From Heliocidaris tuberculata (lineage: Eukaryota; Echinodermata; Echinoidea; Camarodonta; Echinometridae), in NCBI GenBank assembly GCA_025618425.1, contig CM046847.1:8049033-8113032 (forward strand): a stretch of 64,000 nucleotides of DNA, given 5' to 3'. The notes under the pieces are model-generated. The model did not search any database, had not been told where the DNA came from, and worked only from the letters and a program-made list of their open reading frames with translations. The translations under genes and the position numbers were made by a program. Within the stretch, counting starts at the first letter, position 1. Each line of letters begins with the position of its first letter. Positions 48,901-55,407 of the stretch are shown piece by piece.

Positions 48901-51900
48901 ATCACTCATCAGCCAATCAAAATCAAGGTTTCCATGGGAGTTACCACTGATGGCAAAGTTACCGTTAATGGTAAGTTTTATGCAACGGGGCCCAGGTGGT
49001 GTTTTACCTTGACCAGTGAGCTGTTGTATATGTCGGTATAATTTACCCAGGTTCCCTCAAAGGTGTATGAAATATAGTAGGAGGAGACCCATTGGTTTCT
49101 GCCAGTTCTTCCTTGTGTCAGCATCCCGGTAATGAGATAGCTGTCCTCTCCAAGGTAGATCTGTACCCACATAAGTCTGTCATGAAGATTCGTAATCCAT
49201 GCGGTCGGGCCATCTATGCGTCCCGCCCTTCCACACACGGTGTCCTGGTTCCAGCCAGACCAGCACCTTGATTCATTGATTAAAGAGTCAGGAATATTTT
49301 CGCGGAGCCGTTTTCCAACAGGTCCGCACATCTCAGCTAGAAAAGTAAAGATTGTATAAAGCTTAGAATGGAGGCCTTTTGAAAAAAAATAAGCACTAGA
49401 TACCATATTGTGTGAGTCAATCCAACGGAAGCCCGCATTCAACCAAAATATCTCAAAATCCAATTGAACCTATACCTTCTTTTTTTAAATGGAATGATAG
49501 CTTATACTTCCCTTTAGTTTTATTTAGGTAAAACCCGGCTCACAAGAAGCGTCATTTCGATTGCATCATTTTCTGCGCTAATCGAGCCTGGTGAAGGTAA
49601 CCTACAGGCCATGCAATTATTTTTTGCACTTATTTTGCAATCACTTTTTAAACGCTATTACTCTCTCAAAGATATTTGAAAGTGTGTTCTAACAAGGTAC
49701 TTACCAAATCAATCAATATGGCATCATTGGCAGGAATTATTTAATACACCGATCCCATTTTGTTCTTCAGATTGGCAACAATAATATTTTCTGTTACTGA
49801 TACATGGTACTTATAAAGTGTAATGTCTTTGAAAACAATAAACATGGTAAGAAATTATGTCAAAAAGTTGAAAATTACAATTTTGACAAACAAACAATGA
49901 TTTTGAACCTCTCAGTGTGTTACCAATTTAAGGATTTTAAAGTTTATTCTCATTTTTAAAATTCCTGGCATTATACGCAATAGGGTCATGTAACCATGGC
50001 AACAAAAATGGACATAGTGCATGTGTGCAGACATAATTTTGCTCTTTCTACTCATGCATCTAATATATTTTTAGGGGCTCTGAATCAAAAGTTATTGATC
50101 CAAAGCACTAAATGTGGTCTATTGTCTTGAAATATGACAACAGGTGGCGGAACATTGATCGTTTCTCCCAGACATGACACATTTGCCTCTGACCAAGTTT
50201 TATTTTTGCGCGGTCTGGCTAATATATGGATGAATGGTCACAATGTTCAGAATAATATATGTCACTGTTTGGAATCAATACTACTTTTCTGCTCCCAAGA
50301 TTTTTTTCTCTCTCTCTTCTTCTTATTTATTTATTTATTTATTTATCTATTTATTTATTTTTCGCTTTTCCGTTCCTATACGCTTCGGCCATCTCTCACT
50401 CTGACTCTATCTCCATGCCTATTTCTTGATCTTTCTTTCTTTCTTTTCTCTCTCTTTCGATCCTTCCTCTGTCTCTCATTCTTTATATTTTCATTGTTTA
50501 TCCTTAAAGTTTAAAGGGCCCAATGGGAGATCAACTTTACTTGAAAGGGCTAACCTGACGAAATATCAATCAATCAATGAAAAATAAATAAACGTAAATG
50601 CACTCCCTTCCTATTCCCTTAAAGACCGTCTCCCACGAGGCGTCATTGCTGACGGTTAGACTGCGTGTACGGACTGTTGCCCTTCATGAAAGAGTGGTCC
50701 TGATATCGTTTAAAAGAGGATTGCAAAGTTTACAGTGCAAACAATAATTTTAATAACTGGCGTATAGGTTAAATGCCTTCACAGACTCGATTATGGCAGG
50801 TACTGAAGCAGTCTCACACCTCGTGTGAGCGAGGCTCTAGATGGTGGATCCGCGTACATATGCGTGGGCATACTTACATCTACAGCATACAACAGCGACG
50901 TTCCATGGAAGACTGGTATTCTGTCCCGAGGGAGAGACGTACCAACATTCAGCAATGTTCTGATGATCTGAAGGACAAGCTATTACGCCAAACTGGGATC
51001 TGTTGTTAAGGTCATCCGAATCATAGAGATACCCACTCACTGTAGCAAAGGCACCACCGAATCCCAAATACTGGCAGACAAGGTTTGAAGCTTGCGTGGT
51101 CCAGGAATTCTGAAGGAAATACTTGGTATGGTTTTGATCATTGATAGCTGTAAAGGCGACTCGTCCCTCACTGCTGTTCCCTCCATGCAAGCTGACAGAA
51201 GTAATGAAACGATCTATGAAGAAATGAAAGGAAATCAAAAGAAAGACGCACTAGACACATCCTATACAATTTAATTTGTTTCAGGGTTTATATATCTAGT
51301 CGCGTTTTCTCGATGACAAGCAAATTATACAAAATACAAGTGAACAACAGCATGAATGTATTCAAAATAATTTGGAAGATCTATTTTTGCATGCTTTAAA
51401 GGGGAATTAACCTCAAAATATAAATGTGCTTATATTCAAAGATGTAATCTATTCCTTCATGTTGTCCTAATTAGTTTTGCATTGAAATATACGAGATGGG
51501 TATAATCAAGATTTTCTCAGCAAAATTTATCGTTAGCTAGCGATACCTGGGGGGCTGCCATTTTCTTGATGTGTACATAAAGATATTTTTAATCTGAATG
51601 CAAAATTGTCTTTCTTCCTGATATAAAATCCCATTTGAGATTTAAAATATTTAACAGATATATACATATATTCTAAAAACGAAAATGTGTTTTATGTTTC
51701 TTTAGATATTACTATTTTACTAAACAGAAATTTATTTTCTAGATACTATGACGTACGCGACGGAGCAAATTAATTCAAATTTATGGATGATAACTTTCCC
51801 GAGCGTCAATAGTGACAAACTATGCATTCACCTGCTTTGAGATAATGGACCTCAATAGTCAGAATGCGCCTTGTATAAATTATGTTCTGCTCTGCCAGGC

Positions 51901-54900
51901 AAGCTCAAGAAATTGATTTCTATTTAGCAAACCAGAGCATTTAAAAAGAAATATATAAATTTCAAATTTTACGATATATGTATACACCTGTTATATATTT
52001 TCCATCATATATGGGGATTTTTTTGTAATGAAGAGGGGACGAGGGGACTAACGCACGGCTTATCCGGATCAAACACTAAGATTGTAAGAAAACACTAAAA
52101 TTGTAGACCCGTTTTATAAAACTATTAATACATGGTTGGGAGTGCGTTAGTGCGATCTGGCAACACGCAGGTTTTTATCGTGGTGTCTAACACACTCGGC
52201 TACGCCTCGTATGTTAGTACACCACGATAAAAACCTTTGTGTTGCCAGATCGCACTAACGCACTCCCAACCATGTATTAATAGTATAATAACACCTTTGA
52301 ACATAAGTACATTTATATTCTGGGGTTAATTCTCCTTTAATATTTTGATGATTGATAAACTGAGTGGATGTGCGTGTACGCCGTTAAATTAAGCGAAAAT
52401 GCCTTGTTTATACCGTTGACTCCCATTATCTGGGGCCCCGTTCATGAAACTTGCTTTCACTGACAATTTACAATAACTTTTGTAAGCTACTGAAATCCTT
52501 GCATCTGATGGCTGAGAGCAAATTTGTCGGTAAAAAATCCCGACAAGACACTTGATGAAACGCCCCCCCCCCCCCCCCGATCATGATTTGAGTCATGGAA
52601 AAATTCTACAAGTGAAGACATGGAGAGATAGCTTAATCAAATGCATGTGTGGCTTACTTTGAAGATACTGATCAATACTATACCTTGCTTTTCACATTGT
52701 TTCCCATGATAAATATATTGACAGATGCAGTTGTATCCCTCAATGGTTTCGATACATGTTCCATCGTTCAGACAAGGTATCGATAAACAGTCTTTAAAGG
52801 TAAACAAAAGTGGAAATAAATGAGAAATATGAGTGCATAATATTGTACAATGAGTCGAGAAATATAGCGTTTGAAAGATGATACAGAGCCCTTTAAATCA
52901 GACAGCGAAAACCCCAAAATTTTTCGGAAATGTATGTACAAATTTATGCATGCCACTATTTTTCTCTTTTTCCGAAGGTTCGTTTTACCGAAGGTTCATA
53001 ATTCCCAAACACAAATTTCCCATGCCTGCATGTGGGTTCATAATACCGAAATGAAAAAGGGTTCATAATTCCGATCATTTTTTAGCATTGTTGTAGGACG
53101 GTTCGTTTATTCGAAGGTTCATAATTCCGAAAATGAAGCAGGCTTCATATTTCCGAAGGTTCACAATTCCGAACATGAAAAAGGGTTCATAATTCTGAAG
53201 GTTCATAATTCAGAAAATGAATTTTGGAAATTTCGAACCCCTTTTCATTTTCGGAAATACGAACCTTCGGAATTATGAACCCTTTTTCATTTTCGGAATT
53301 ACGAACCTCGGAATTATGAACCCCTTTTCGTTTTCTTAATTACGAAAAATGAATCTTTGGAAAAATGACATGTAGCCGATTCAACATACATTCTGACTAT
53401 TTTTAATACGGTAGATTGTAACGGCCAATGCAATTTCAATTAAATTTAGTTACTAGACTCGAGAAGAAGCGTCAGTAATTAAATAATACTTTTTGGGGTG
53501 CTTTATTGTAGCCTATTTTATCCTCTGTAACATGGAGGAAAGCTATCTTCTCGTCTATTATTTGAAAATATATATTTTTCACAATGGGTCATCAAAAGAC
53601 AATGATTTAGCAAATCATTTAGCCCATCACAAACCTATAGTGCATTGCAGAGGTTTGTTCTGTTGTTAAAGTGCTGTCAAAACTTTACCAGGTTAACATA
53701 CTTTTACACTATTACTCATCACAAGTCATGATGAAATAAAAATCAATACAAAATTCAAAACGAAGTTGGGTTTGAGTGTGTGTGTGTGGGGGGGGGGTGG
53801 ATGGTTGGATTGGACACATCATTGACTATTTTAATCATGAAGATTATTTTACACTTCACATCTCATTGTACCCGTGCCATTAATTAATTTGCCTCCATGC
53901 ATACATGAAATTTGGTGATAGGCCCAAGCCTTTGGAAATTTTAATGGAGTTTCTTCTATGGCATTTCAACACTGCGTCTGCAGTGAATATCTTTGTCATC
54001 ATTTTGTCATTTTGATAATAAAATTTAATGAAGCATCCGAAGGTCAACAGTGTGCCGCAATATGTTAATGGGCTGCATGGGCTCGCGATCGAGGCAGAGG
54101 ATCCCCGTCAAGCAAGGGGGCACAAGCTGGGCCATGACCCCTGTTCCTCCGCGTAAAGAAAGAAAGAACGAAAGAAAGAAAAAAGTAATCTATGGAACTT
54201 GTGGAACTTATGGGTGAAGACCTTAACCTAGATCTATACCCCTATACCCCAGTTGTTTGGAGGTCAACCACCCCACCCCCTGCTCCCCAAGTCTGACCGC
54301 GCCGCCATTTGGACAAACATACGGGAAGCGAGTTGGTCTCTTTGTAATACGTTTTATTTCTTGCCAAATAGGTTCCTATAAAGCAATCATTACTGAGGAG
54401 TTGATAAACGATTTCGAACGGGGGGGGGGGGGGGTTGTCAGGCCAATTCTCCGATACGAAATTTCTTTAAAAAGCATTTTGTGCACTATCAGTAGCACTC
54501 AAAATAGCATAAATTTTCAAAATAGTTTTTCGTTCTCATCGTTTATTCATTTAATTTTAAACAGTTGACATATTAGTGAAAAAGACAACAGCTCCCATCC
54601 AGATAATACCCGTACCTGTCATCGGGCGTACAGACCGTTATTAAAAAATATATATATATATTATCTGTCTTTAATGACTTCTTATCAAATGCATTATAAG
54701 AGAAATCAGGAAAATGCGGTTGGATCATGAAAAAAAATTGCCCTGCCACTGTCCTTCCACTGAAATAAATATTGCGCAAGAAGGATTTTCTTTCCCGTAT
54801 ACGCGATGATTAGGTTGAACTTGATCAATTTCAACAGCATTGTTTATTGTGGGAGTAGACGTGCATGGCTACTAAAGCATTTCGACCGACATCAGCTATA

Positions 54901-55367
54901 AATCAATTAATTATAATATTGCAATCTAACCCAAACGAAAAAAAAAAAAAAAAAAAGCCTTAAAATTTAATCATGAGTTAGCATATCTAAAATTAGCTTT
55001 CATGGGAGTAAACCACATGTAAATAACAAGCCTATTCGTAATTATAATTTGCGCATGTGCAGAAAAGGGCATTAATTTTGTACCGAGCACCGAGTATTGT
55101 TGGCCTTTAAACGCTTTCATATAAGTGTGCGCACCATGATGCGTGCTCCAGTCGTATGGCTCCAGCAGTATGTTAAACAAGTAGTGCGTCCACCGAAAGA
55201 GATGCGCGTGCGCTTACAAATTGGGTCATTTCAGGGTCATTTGTTAACCATGTACTAATTACGAGGGACTGGCTTATTACAGAGTTTCTCATAATTATGG
55301 TATCAACGAATGGTCCGAAGGGGTGCCCCTCCATTCCCCATAGAAATAAAAAGACCCCCAAATTAAA

Positions 55368-55407
<40 letters not shown>

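Larger units (their letters stand above)
46129..49336 (-). other. First F5/8-type-C (discoidin) domain, two exons
   Basis: Exons 49336-49008 and 46285-46129 join in phase 0. Landmarks: CGPVGKRLRENIPDSLINES, GPTAWITNLHDRLMWVQIYL, ITGMLTQGR, NQWVSSYYISYTFEGTWVNY, KVFPGNYDESSHV, PPILTRNIKIHPTSF and GMRFDIVG. These fit the F5/8C order LG-x-D-S-x-I, W-x-x-x-x-x-D-x-x-W-x-x-I/V-D/Y-L, TQG-R, W-V, VFPGN and ARxxRI-P. About 160 residues, the family's usual length. Confidence 0.85.

Noticed and set aside
49008..51213. Single-exon SRCR and discoidin ORFs as separate genes
   Set aside because: Each open frame ends exactly at consensus splice sites in matching phase with its neighbours, so they are exons of one gene.
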